64,000 nucleotides of DNA from Hungatella sp. UBA5385 (GTDB lineage: Bacteria; Bacillota; Clostridia; Lachnospirales; Lachnospiraceae). The notes below the pieces were generated by a model that was not told where the DNA came from, made no database searches, and saw only the letters and a program-made list of their open reading frames with translations. Positions 9,612 to 16,315 of this stretch are shown here, one piece after another (the first letter of the stretch is position 1; the number at the start of each line of letters is the position of its first letter). Made by a program: the position numbers and the translations under genes. The DNA lies in assembly GCA_002409995.1 (NCBI GenBank), contig DHOR01000048.1, forward strand, positions 6,928 through 70,927, read 5' to 3'.

Positions 9612-10085
9612 TTACATGCCAGTTAAATTATTGAAGGTCTCAGGCATTTCCCAATCCTCAAATGTAAAGTCCAGTTCCTCATCAAGATATTCTGCATCTG
9701 CATCGAATTTTGTCAGGATACCGCCATCCACATTGCAATCTTTGAGAATAATTGTCTGACGTCCAACACCGGAAGTTGGATCTTCATTGGTAATCTGGAT
9801 ATCAAAGTATACATCTTCTCCAGTTTCCTTATATTTATAGAGAAGATTTCTAAAAATACTGGTATTGTAGTGAAAAGTAGCTGAACCTGTTCCTTTCCAG
9901 CCAGTAGTCTTATTTCCCTTTCCAGTTCTTCCAAGAATCGGAATTTCCGACTTGGTTTTTTCAATGCTTGCCTCCAGATTAATTGCCTGCATAAAGTTAA
10001 AACGATTTCCATCAATTGTTACAAAACATTCTGCCAGAGACGCGCTAACTGCGTCCTTAGCATTCATAAGCGGATTATTTAACAT
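9612..10085 (-). CDS. xkdM: Tail tube protein (XkdM-like)
   Basis: 157 residues. The segment LGRTGKGNKTTGWKGTGSAT with FHYNTSIFRNLL is diagnostic of the XkdM tube family, and the acidic C-terminus (YLDEELDFTFEDWEMPE) is also typical. It polymerises inside the sheath. It lies 17 bases after the sheath gene in the usual sheath-tube order. Length is close to the ~147 residues of B. subtilis XkdM. Confidence 0.92.
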   Translation of the reverse strand: MLNNPLMNAKDAVSASLAECFVTIDGNRFNFMQAINLEASIEKTKSEIPILGRTGKGNKTTGWKGTGSATFHYNTSIFRNLLYKYKETGEDVYFDIQITNEDPTSGVGRQTIILKDCNVDGGILTKFDADAEYLDEELDFTFEDWEMPETFNNLTGM

Positions 10086-10102
10086 ATTCTTTTACCCCTT
10101 TC

Positions 10103-11401
10103 CTACTGTACCACTACTGTCATATAAAGCTGAGCCATTGCATTCACCGGTGTAACAGGGCAGCTGGCAACTACGGATCTCTTAGTTTCTCCCTGGGTAA
10201 TTACAATATCATCTGCTTTGAAGTTCTCAATTGCACGGCGTTTCTCCAGTTCCCTGTAATAGGTCACCACATCATTCCATAAACTGATTCTGCCGCTTTC
10301 ATCATTAGGAATTTTTCCTAAATAACGGTTGTTAAATAAAGCAGCAATATCATTACCAATCTGATCAAGTATGCGCACTGTCTGATTGGAAGAAAAGTCA
10401 TTGCCTTTCTCCTCTGTGTAACTAACCAGACTATTAATATCCTCCAGGACTCTAACTTCATCGCCAACTTTGTGCATGATGAATTTTCCTTCCTGAATTG
10501 CATTTTCTAGCTCTTTCTGTGTGTAAGAAGTGTCCACCTGATATTCCCCATTATAGGTTTTATTGGTATTGGAGCTATTAATCTCACATCCTGAAGCAGC
10601 TCCTGCCACCCAGTAAACCAGATCCCAGGCAGTTTCTTCAGTATCCTTCACACTATTTTCCAGTGAAATGATCCCCTCATAATCACCTGCATAACGATAA
10701 AGAACAGTCTGGAATTTAATTCCCATTTCTTCTCTCATACGTTTTGTATACTCTGCAAATAGATCTTTCAGTCCTTCATCATCAGAAACCAGTCCAAGAA
10801 TATTATAAGAATAGCTTTCTGCCTGATCTAAAAACTGCTGGTAGTCACTAATATCCGGTGTGGAATTAGTACCTCCGGTAAATGGTATGCCTGCTGTTTC
10901 ACTAAGCACTGTTTCACGCTTAAATACAACATAATCGTTATCTGCCAGCTCAGCCATTTCACCTACAATCTGCGAATCAACCATCAGGTTATCAAGCAGT
11001 GTATTTACGGTATATTTATCCTTATCTTTACTGATCACCAGTCGTAAAGCATTGCCTCTTATGCCGGAATAACGAGCTGCAGCAAAGTTACATGCAGCTG
11101 GATTCCCATCACCATTTACACGATATCCATATAGAACCTTTGCATTTTTAAATAAATCCCTGATTCCCTTCAATTTTTCATGGTCAAACCTATAGCCAAA
11201 CAAAGTCTGGCTAAGCTTATAAAAATCCTCTGCTGACAGAGTAAATACTTCCTTTGACTTTCCCCAGTCCATTTCCAGAGGAATAGCTGTATATCCTCTT
11301 TCAGACATAACCGCAGCTGCTCTTGCTGCAGATACAAAATTAATATAAGAACCAGGTAAAACCTTGCTCTGCTGTGTAAAACTTCCGCCTCCAAGTGCCA
11401 T
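10103..11401 (-). CDS. xkdK: Contractile tail sheath protein (XkdK-like)
   Basis: 432 residues. The start MALGGGSFTQQSKVLPGSYI and the following FVSAARAAAVMSERGYTAIP match phage sheath proteins of the PBSX/XkdK class. The C-terminal domain (DIVITQGETKRSVVASCPVT then PVNAMAQLYMTVVVQ) is the conserved sheath handshake region. A contractile sheath shows that the element makes a myovirus-type tail. The ATG lies one base after the preceding stop, so the two are coupled. Full length, no disruption. Confidence 0.94.
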   Translation of the reverse strand: MALGGGSFTQQSKVLPGSYINFVSAARAAAVMSERGYTAIPLEMDWGKSKEVFTLSAEDFYKLSQTLFGYRFDHEKLKGIRDLFKNAKVLYGYRVNGDGNPAACNFAAARYSGIRGNALRLVISKDKDKYTVNTLLDNLMVDSQIVGEMAELADNDYVVFKRETVLSETAGIPFTGGTNSTPDISDYQQFLDQAESYSYNILGLVSDDEGLKDLFAEYTKRMREEMGIKFQTVLYRYAGDYEGIISLENSVKDTEETAWDLVYWVAGAASGCEINSSNTNKTYNGEYQVDTSYTQKELENAIQEGKFIMHKVGDEVRVLEDINSLVSYTEEKGNDFSSNQTVRILDQIGNDIAALFNNRYLGKIPNDESGRISLWNDVVTYYRELEKRRAIENFKADDIVITQGETKRSVVASCPVTPVNAMAQLYMTVVVQ

Positions 11402-11402
11402 A

Positions 11403-11840
11403 TTATTTCACCAATCCTTTCTCAACATTAACGCTTTCCATTGTTTGTTCTGTCTCCTTCTGCCTATAAAGAAACATGTTATAATTTACTTTAAAATCAA
11501 GAATTCCATCCTCAATTTTAATGACTCTGTCAGTTCCCCGTAAAAGAGAACCTTCTTCAAGGGTGACATATTCCAGCCCCTTTAAAAGCATTTCTGAAAC
11601 CTGCTCTATCTCCCCATTCGGCTGAGTTTTTTTCCCTGGAAAATACCTGATATGCATACCATTACTTCTTAAATATCTTCCTCCAGGATAAGACTTCTCT
11701 GAAATCTGATTAAATCCCACTAAAAAAACTGGATTTAAAAATTGTGTTTCAACAGTATTAGTGAAGATAACATACCCATCTTCTTCAGGAAACATCTCAG
11801 TCAACCTTCTTACTACAGCGTCTAAAACTTCCCTACACAC
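11403..11840 (-). CDS. Putative tail terminator/connector protein
   Basis: 145 residues (MCREVLDAVVRRLTEMFPEE, LNPVFLVGFNQISEKSYPGG, GILDFKVNYNMFLYRQKE). Its position immediately before the sheath and its profile fit the phage tail-terminator family common in Firmicutes prophages (DUF6838-like). That protein caps the top of the tube and in intact phages docks the tail to the head. Its retention without head genes suggests tails are completed and capped. The family assignment is from memory of similar proteins. Confidence 0.6.
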   Translation of the reverse strand: MCREVLDAVVRRLTEMFPEEDGYVIFTNTVETQFLNPVFLVGFNQISEKSYPGGRYLRSNGMHIRYFPGKKTQPNGEIEQVSEMLLKGLEYVTLEEGSLLRGTDRVIKIEDGILDFKVNYNMFLYRQKETEQTMESVNVEKGLVK

Positions 11841-11873
11841 ACAACTCCTCCTTACTGTTAAAATAGTACATTA

Positions 11874-12089
11874 CTATTTTTCCTCCATGTAATCGCACAT
11901 TTCACTATAGGTTATTTCAGTGTATTTTCTGATTGTTTTTTGAGTTCCAGGTGAAAATTCAGTATTAACCTGATCCTTATACATATCAGCCCTTGATTTA
12001 GCAGTTTCAATATCCCTGCCATTTTCTCTCATGATCTTGTCTATAATTTCCTTTTTTAATCCTAACTCCCTAAGAAAACTCCGTTTCAT
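11874..12089 (-). pseudogene. Remnant of phage scaffold (GP20) gene
   Basis: A 71-residue ORF with GAGGAG ahead of the ATG. Its first ~45 residues (MKRSFLRELGLKKEIIDKIM then ENGRDIETAKSRADMYKDQV) resemble the N-terminus of phage minor structural protein GP20, a capsid scaffold normally around 200 residues long. After that the sequence changes to an unrelated PGTQKTIRKYTEITYSEMC tail. The long coiled coil of GP20 is missing. The simplest reading is a fusion left by a deletion that removed the head genes. A small functional protein cannot be excluded. Confidence 0.6.
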
Positions 12090-12298
12090 CTTATATCTCC
12101 TCTACGTTTTTTTATGTGGTAACTCCACCAACTCTAAGTTAAACTGACTGTTTTACGCCTGATCTACTGGCAAATCGCAAAAACGGCCTCTTTTTCCCTT
12201 TAGGTCGAGATCAATATCATGCAAAAGACCTCTCCTTCATCTTCTGCATACTACCATAATACCCCCCAACTACCCTCTCCTGGTTACCCACCTTTCCT
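12090..12298. other. Gene-free junction where head genes would be expected
   Basis: These 209 bases lie between the RinA-like regulator and the scaffold remnant. In PBSX and related prophages this point holds terminase, portal and capsid genes (about 6-8 kb). Here only non-coding sequence is present, with a small GTGG-AGTTA-CCAC hairpin near 12117-12129. A late promoter may sit here but no convincing -35/-10 pair was seen. Confidence 0.55.
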
Positions 12299-12697
12299 TT
12301 ACCGTTTCTGAGCCAGCAGATAAAAGAAATACCGCCTCACCTCATAAAACTGCCTTCTCCCCATAGGAACGTCCATCCACTCATAAGAAATCCCCTGTGT
12401 CACGCTTTTCAGCAGCCATTTATAAACATCTGCATCTGCCTCCATTGCTGCCTGTTCAATCATCTCCAAATCCTGCTCCAGCATTACATTACGAATCGCC
12501 GCCTGTTCTGTGGGGCTTCCAAAAGTATTGCTTCTGGTCATCCCATCTCTTGCCGAAGCTCTGATTCCATAGTTGTTCTGTATTTCCTGCTTTTTTTCAT
12601 CATACTGCAGGCAGAAATATTTCAGTTCATTGTATTTTGCATTGGATATATTAAGATCACTTAGCTTAATATCCCGTTTTCTAATCTTTTTTTCCAT
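12299..12697 (-). CDS. RinA/ArpU-like phage late regulator
   Basis: 132 residues from the ATG at 12697, which follows AGGAGGA; the longer frame would overlap the preceding gene heavily. The sequence is helical and charged and ends GRRQFYEVRRYFFYLLAQKR. This resembles the C-terminus of RinA/ArpU family late transcription activators, where an (S/G)RRxFYxxRRxFFYLL motif is recurrent. It lies just upstream of the structural genes, the usual place for a regulator that switches on late expression. DNA binding is inferred. Confidence 0.6.
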   Translation of the reverse strand: MEKKIRKRDIKLSDLNISNAKYNELKYFCLQYDEKKQEIQNNYGIRASARDGMTRSNTFGSPTEQAAIRNVMLEQDLEMIEQAAMEADADVYKWLLKSVTQGISYEWMDVPMGRRQFYEVRRYFFYLLAQKR

Positions 12698-12887
12698 ATT
12701 TCCTCCTGAATAATAACTTGCACACAGGCTCCCTAATAGCCTTGTCCGGACATGCTGCTGTAAATGCATAAGCAGGCATTGTGGCACTATGTGTATTGGC
12801 ACTCAGCCCATTTAATATGTAATGTTGATTCACAGCTCTTACCTTTGCTTCCCGTACTTCTGCTGCAATTGCTTCTTTAAAAGTCAT
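12681..12887 (-). CDS. Small early phage protein, unknown
   Basis: 68 residues from the ATG at 12887, which has GGAGGG upstream (12893-12898). The protein begins MTFKEAIAAEVREAKVRAVN and ends KLLFRRKYGKKD; it is basic and soluble, with no recognised domain. Its end overlaps the next gene start by 17 bases, suggesting translational coupling to the RinA-like regulator. Confidence 0.55.
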   Translation of the reverse strand: MTFKEAIAAEVREAKVRAVNQHYILNGLSANTHSATMPAYAFTAACPDKAIREPVCKLLFRRKYGKKD

Positions 12888-12916
12888 TTTTACCCTCCTA
12901 TGCCTTCCTGGTAACT

Positions 12917-13078
12917 TCAATCCTCCAAGAATTCAGCCGCCTCCATTTCAGCCATCCAAATCAAAGCTTCATGTAACGCATTGGCTTTTGCCATATATTT
13001 TTCTGATCCAGGACCGTTTTCCTGACATGTTAACCGCTGCCTCAATAATATCCATAAACGTCTGTAAGTATCATCCAT
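12917..13078 (-). CDS. Small helical phage protein, unknown
   Basis: A 53-residue ORF (MDDTYRRLWILLRQRLTCQE, ending MEAAEFLED) in the early gene cluster, ATG at 13078. A weak GAGGGGAGG-type site lies upstream. It is predicted to be two amphipathic helices. No family recognised. It is kept because it fills the gap between two small genes on the same strand with almost no intergenic space. Confidence 0.5.
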   Translation of the reverse strand: MDDTYRRLWILLRQRLTCQENGPGSEKYMAKANALHEALIWMAEMEAAEFLED

Positions 13079-13099
13079 TATGCAAACGCGCCTCCCCTC

Positions 13100-13237
13100 T
13101 CATCTATTTAATGATGTCCAGTATATAAAAATCAGAATTCCGCAGCCAGCAGCAATTACCCTGGGCAGCAGCCACTCCACCTGATCCAGCAGCGAATGTC
13201 TTTCTTCATTATTTAAATCTTCATCATTTAAATTCAT
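13100..13237 (-). CDS. Small single-span membrane protein, unknown
   Basis: A 45-residue frame from the ATG at 13237 with GAGGG 10 bases upstream; ATG 13246 or TTG 13294 are alternative starts. The N-terminal half is acidic (MNLNDEDLNNEERHSLLDQ) and the C-terminal half is one hydrophobic segment (VIAAGCGILIFIYW). It could be an early phage membrane protein; one transmembrane span is not enough to call it a holin. Confidence 0.45.
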   Translation of the reverse strand: MNLNDEDLNNEERHSLLDQVEWLLPRVIAAGCGILIFIYWTSLNR

Positions 13238-13346
13238 CTGTATCATACCCTCATATTCTTTTATCAGATTTTTAACAGCTTTCCATTGACACAATTACCA
13301 GAAAATGGTATACTTCTCATATCGAACATATGTTTGTATTGTGTTA

Positions 13347-13553
13347 TTAACTCTCTCTTTGAAACAGATATTCAAGATTATATTTAGGAAACAACACCTT
13401 CCTGATTTTCATAGCATCTTCATAGTAGAAGCCCTTTTTAGTCACTCCATTTACCACATCGCTTACCGTCTGATACCGGCAGCCCAGCAGGTTGCCAATC
13501 TGAGAATATGTAATACCTTCGTCTTTCATAGCTGTTAGAAAATTTCTATACAT
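13347..13553 (-). CDS. Cro-like phage HTH regulator
   Basis: 68 residues from the ATG at 13553, seven bases after GGAGGT; a start at 13586 would fall at the predicted transcription start. YRNFLTAMKDEGITYSQIGN then LLGCRYQTVSDVVNG is an XRE-type helix-turn-helix. It is the first gene of the leftward transcript, divergent from the XRE repressor at 13735. This is the Cro position of a lysogeny switch. Its own promoter is a perfect consensus with an operator-like palindrome at its start. Confidence 0.75.
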   Translation of the reverse strand: MYRNFLTAMKDEGITYSQIGNLLGCRYQTVSDVVNGVTKKGFYYEDAMKIRKVLFPKYNLEYLFQRES

Positions 13554-13570
13554 ACTGCACCTCCAAATAC

Positions 13571-13585
13571 TGAATTCCGAATTCA
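13571..13585. promoter_or_regulatory. Operator-like palindrome of the regulator switch
   Basis: TGAATTCCGAATTCA is a palindrome broken only at its central base. It sits just downstream of the -10 box of the leftward promoter, where a bound repressor would block initiation. An outer inverted pair (AATACTGAAT) spans 13566-13616. Further ATTCG half-sites occur at 13631, 13650 (inverted with CGAAT at 13661) and 13682. The operator role is inferred. Confidence 0.6.
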
Positions 13586-13593
13586 ATAATTGG

Positions 13594-13622
13594 ATTATAT
13601 TCCTTATTCAGTATTTTGTCAA
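13594..13622 (-). promoter_or_regulatory. Consensus promoter for the leftward (tail) transcript
   Basis: On the minus strand TTGACA (13617-13622) is followed by a 17-base spacer and TATAAT (13594-13599), a perfect sigma-A consensus. It fires toward the Cro-like gene at 13553 and the downstream early genes. Such a strong promoter needs tight repression, consistent with the palindrome at its start site. Confidence 0.8.
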
Positions 13623-13673
13623 TGGTTAAAATTCGTTTCTTCGTATTTTATTCGCTAAATCGAATATTTTGTA

Positions 13674-13702
13674 TTTACAAAATTCGTTTTAGGGTATATA
13701 AT
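13674..13702 (+). promoter_or_regulatory. Promoter for repressor/ImmA operon
   Basis: TTTACA (13674-13679), 17 bases, then TATAAT (13697-13702), 32 bases ahead of the repressor ATG. An ATTCG half-site at 13682-13686 lies within the spacer, suggesting autoregulation. Confidence 0.75.
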
Positions 13703-13734
13703 AAAGATATGTTTGAAAAGAAGAGGGATTTGCT

Positions 13735-14064
13735 ATGGAGAAAGCGAAGATTTTAGAAGATTTAATCAAAAAACAGGGATATAGTCTGAAGGCATTTGCC
13801 GCCAAGTGCGATATGCCTTATACCACCCTTTACGGAATTATGAAGAATGGTGTAGGAAAGGCAACGGTTGACAATGTTATCATTATTTGTCAGAATCTGG
13901 GAATTACCATTGATGAACTTGAGAAGATATCAAGCGGCGGGAAGAGTAAAAGCTTTGAACCGTCTTATGAAGATGTAGAGAGGCTTGTGGCTAGAAATGG
14001 AAAGCAGATGTCTGTTGCTCAGAAGATGCGCTTAATACAGCTATTGTCCGAAATTGATGATTAA
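13735..14064 (+). CDS. XRE-family phage repressor (CI-like)
   Basis: 109 residues with an N-terminal helix-turn-helix (about 5-60: GYSLKAFAAKCDMPYTTLYG, then VGKATVDNVIIICQNLGITI). The C-terminal tail (SYEDVERLVARNGKQMSVAQ) lacks a LexA-type peptidase domain, so it cannot self-cleave. Induction is more likely through the ImmA/IrrE protease encoded 12 bases downstream, the arrangement of ICEBs1 and many Firmicutes prophages. Confidence 0.85.
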   Translation: MEKAKILEDLIKKQGYSLKAFAAKCDMPYTTLYGIMKNGVGKATVDNVIIICQNLGITIDELEKISSGGKSKSFEPSYEDVERLVARNGKQMSVAQKMRLIQLLSEIDD

Positions 14065-14076
14065 GGATGGATTGTT

Positions 14077-14778
14077 TTGAGAAAAGTTCTGCACTGCACT
14101 GATTTAAAATCTGCTGAATACAGCAGATTATTAAGGTATACTTTAGAGGTCTATACGGAATGTGGTATTACTTCATTTCCCATAGACTGTATTGCAATAT
14201 TAAATCATTATGACTTTAAGGTATATAGTTATAAGGAATTAGAAGATAAGAACCAGGAGCTGTTCCATTTCTGTAAGACATTTACTGATGATGCTTTCAC
14301 TTGGGGCAATATCATTGCATATAATGAGAAAACCAAACCTGAGCGAATCCGCTTTTCCCTAATGCATGAACTGGGACACCATGTTATAGGTCTGCCGCCC
14401 GCCCACCAGTCTTACGAATCATATGCCGATTATTTTGCCAGCAACTTACTGGCACCAAGATCAGTGATCTGGCATCTTAAAATTGAGAATGTAAAGGACA
14501 TCTGTAACAAGTTTCAAGTGTCAGCCATGGCTGCAAACAGAATTCTAGAGGATTACAAGCTATGCCGTTTCTGGGAATACCAGCAGCTTCATAAGAGTAT
14601 TCGGGACTGTTTTTATTCCAGTCATTCCAGTCTATCCACTCCATCTGCAGCAGAAGTTCCGGAATTACCCCATACGGAAGATGATAATAACTTTTTTGAT
14701 ATCCTCCGATTTTGCAGAGGTGAGAAGCAGAATTTTTTATCAGCTGAAGCACAGCATATCCATGGCAGCGATCTTTGA
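14077..14778 (+). CDS. ImmA/IrrE-family metallopeptidase
   Basis: 233 residues from a TTG start with AAGGATGG upstream. The zinc motif HELGH is at about residues 97-101, followed by ESYADYFASNLLAP, whose Glu/Asp side chains complete the site as in ImmA/IrrE. Such proteases cleave the cognate XRE repressor, here encoded just upstream in the same operon, to derepress the element. The last ~60 residues are Ser/His-rich and do not match a known domain. This is the rightmost gene clearly belonging to the phage element. Confidence 0.88.
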   Translation: MRKVLHCTDLKSAEYSRLLRYTLEVYTECGITSFPIDCIAILNHYDFKVYSYKELEDKNQELFHFCKTFTDDAFTWGNIIAYNEKTKPERIRFSLMHELGHHVIGLPPAHQSYESYADYFASNLLAPRSVIWHLKIENVKDICNKFQVSAMAANRILEDYKLCRFWEYQQLHKSIRDCFYSSHSSLSTPSAAEVPELPHTEDDNNFFDILRFCRGEKQNFLSAEAQHIHGSDL

Positions 14779-14797
14779 TTTATATATTTTATGAAGT

Positions 14798-14820
14798 CAG
14801 AGTCTGCAGAGCAGACTCTG
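14798..14820. repeat. GAGTCTGC/GCAGACTC hairpin between convergent genes
   Basis: A perfect 10-base inverted repeat (CAGAGTCTGC, loop AGA, GCAGACTCTG) between the ends of the ImmA gene and the CmpB-like gene. No T-run follows on the plus strand. A close relative occurs at 24155-24173, so this may be a small dispersed repeat family that can also serve as a terminator. Confidence 0.6.
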
Positions 14821-14823
14821 GCA

Positions 14824-15246
14824 CTAAAACCACCTATAATGAGGCCGTTCCTCCCCAAACATCAGATATCGCAGCCAATCATCAAGCACAATCCCAATCA
14901 AGCTGACCAACACCCATAACAGCGTAAACTGAGGGCATATCTGCCCAATTAGATTCCCAGGCTTTCCGCTATAATCCCAGATATTCCAGCCAAACCAAAT
15001 GTTGACCACACAACCAGTTAAAAATTCAAAATATGTAATCATAGCGGCTCCTGCAACCATCTGTTTCCACATAGGCACCCGCCATGGAACAAGCTCATTC
15101 ATCACTCCTAAACAGACGAAACACGTACCTCCCAGCAGGAACATGGTCCAATGAGACCAGCCACGAATAAATATTTCAAACAGATTATACAGGATTCCTC
15201 CTGTCGTAAATAAAAACATATATTTTAATAACTTTCTCACAGGCAC
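14824..15246 (-). CDS. CmpB-like integral membrane protein (DUF1113)
   Basis: 140 residues with about four transmembrane segments (KYMFLFTTGGILYNLFEIF, then WTMFLLGGTCFVCLG, MVAGAAMITYFEFLTGCVV and FTLLWVLVSLIGIVL). The WFGWNIWDYSGKPGNLIGQI segment is the signature of the putative ABC-transporter permease family CmpB. Function unknown; no ATPase neighbour is present. It appears to be the first chromosomal gene beyond the phage element. Confidence 0.75.
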   Translation of the reverse strand: MPVRKLLKYMFLFTTGGILYNLFEIFIRGWSHWTMFLLGGTCFVCLGVMNELVPWRVPMWKQMVAGAAMITYFEFLTGCVVNIWFGWNIWDYSGKPGNLIGQICPQFTLLWVLVSLIGIVLDDWLRYLMFGEERPHYRWF

Positions 15247-15302
15247 TGCCTCCGTGGTTTATCTTATCTGTAAATTATATGTTCATCATTTTTATTTCTT
15301 CA

Positions 15303-16181
15303 TCATTCCTGACTAAAACTTTCCCCCACCCGCCTAATATGCTTCCTATATTTCATAGGAGTCATATCTGCATGTTTTTTAAATACCCGTTCAAAGTACG
15401 TCACACTTTCAAACCCAAGAATCTCTGATATCTCAGTGACTGAATACTTGCTGTCAGCCAATAGCTTCTGGGCCTTTTTAATCCTGGCCAGATTCCTGTA
15501 TTCATTGACAGAAAAACCTGTAACTTCCCGGAAAATCCGGCTTAAGTAAGATTTACTGATATAAAACCTGCCAGCCAGCTCCTCAAGACTTTCCGCAGTT
15601 TGGCAGTGATAAGTCAGGTACTCAGCTACCTCATGAACCTTACTATGCTTTACAGTCTGGACTGTTCTCGGTTTTTCCCCAAGGACCTCCCGTTTTCTGC
15701 TGCGGCATACAATCAACAGTACCTGGGACAGCTTTAGCCGCACCATATTCTCATACATCTCCTGTCTGTTGGTCAGTTCATCCCTGATTCCAAGAAGCAG
15801 AGATTTCATTTCCTCCCATTCCTGTTCAGTAAGCTTAGTTACCCCGTAATAATCCGTAAATATTTTTTCCAGAGAAGGAAGCCCAGCGTTTTTTAGCCAG
15901 GGATCAAGAGCCCAGCCACCAAGCTGCAGCAGAATCCTGTCATGATACGGTGTCCCTGCCTGACTTGTCTTGTGAACCTGCTGCCTGTTTACCAGAGCTA
16001 CCTCACCTGTTTTCACATGGTATGTCTCTTTCTCAATAAAGTAATACCTCTCCCCTTCCAGCAGGAAGTATAATTCATAAGTATTATGAAAATGCTGCAT
16101 TGCCATGGAAAACTCCTGGTCCCTGACCAGCTCATCAATTTCAATTCCATCCATGCTCTCTGCAAATATAATCCGTTCCAT
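15303..16181 (-). CDS. AraC-family regulator with cupin sensor domain
   Basis: 292 residues from the ATG at 16181 (AGGAGAGAG upstream). The N-terminal ~150 residues form a cupin-like sugar-sensing domain (HFHNTYELYFLLEGERYYFI, then GEVALVNRQQVHKT). The C-terminal ~100 carry two helix-turn-helices (LEELAGRFYISKSYLSRIFR; KYSVTEISEILGFESVTYF). It is divergent from the GH4/GH105 pair with a 134-base shared intergenic region, so it probably activates them in response to pectic oligosaccharides. The ligand is inferred. Confidence 0.88.
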   Translation of the reverse strand: MERIIFAESMDGIEIDELVRDQEFSMAMQHFHNTYELYFLLEGERYYFIEKETYHVKTGEVALVNRQQVHKTSQAGTPYHDRILLQLGGWALDPWLKNAGLPSLEKIFTDYYGVTKLTEQEWEEMKSLLLGIRDELTNRQEMYENMVRLKLSQVLLIVCRSRKREVLGEKPRTVQTVKHSKVHEVAEYLTYHCQTAESLEELAGRFYISKSYLSRIFREVTGFSVNEYRNLARIKKAQKLLADSKYSVTEISEILGFESVTYFERVFKKHADMTPMKYRKHIRRVGESFSQE

Positions 16182-16315
16182 ATTCTCTCTCCTCAACATT
16201 TTGTAGCCAAAAGTATGATTTTATCAAATTAATGCCCTATTATATATAGATAATAATACAATAATCCTTTATCATAGACAATAGGTAAACAAAATAAATT
16301 TAGGAGGATACGATA

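Noticed and set aside
13100..13294. The one-span small protein as a holin
   Set aside because: It lies in the early region, not beside an endolysin, and one hydrophobic segment alone is insufficient.
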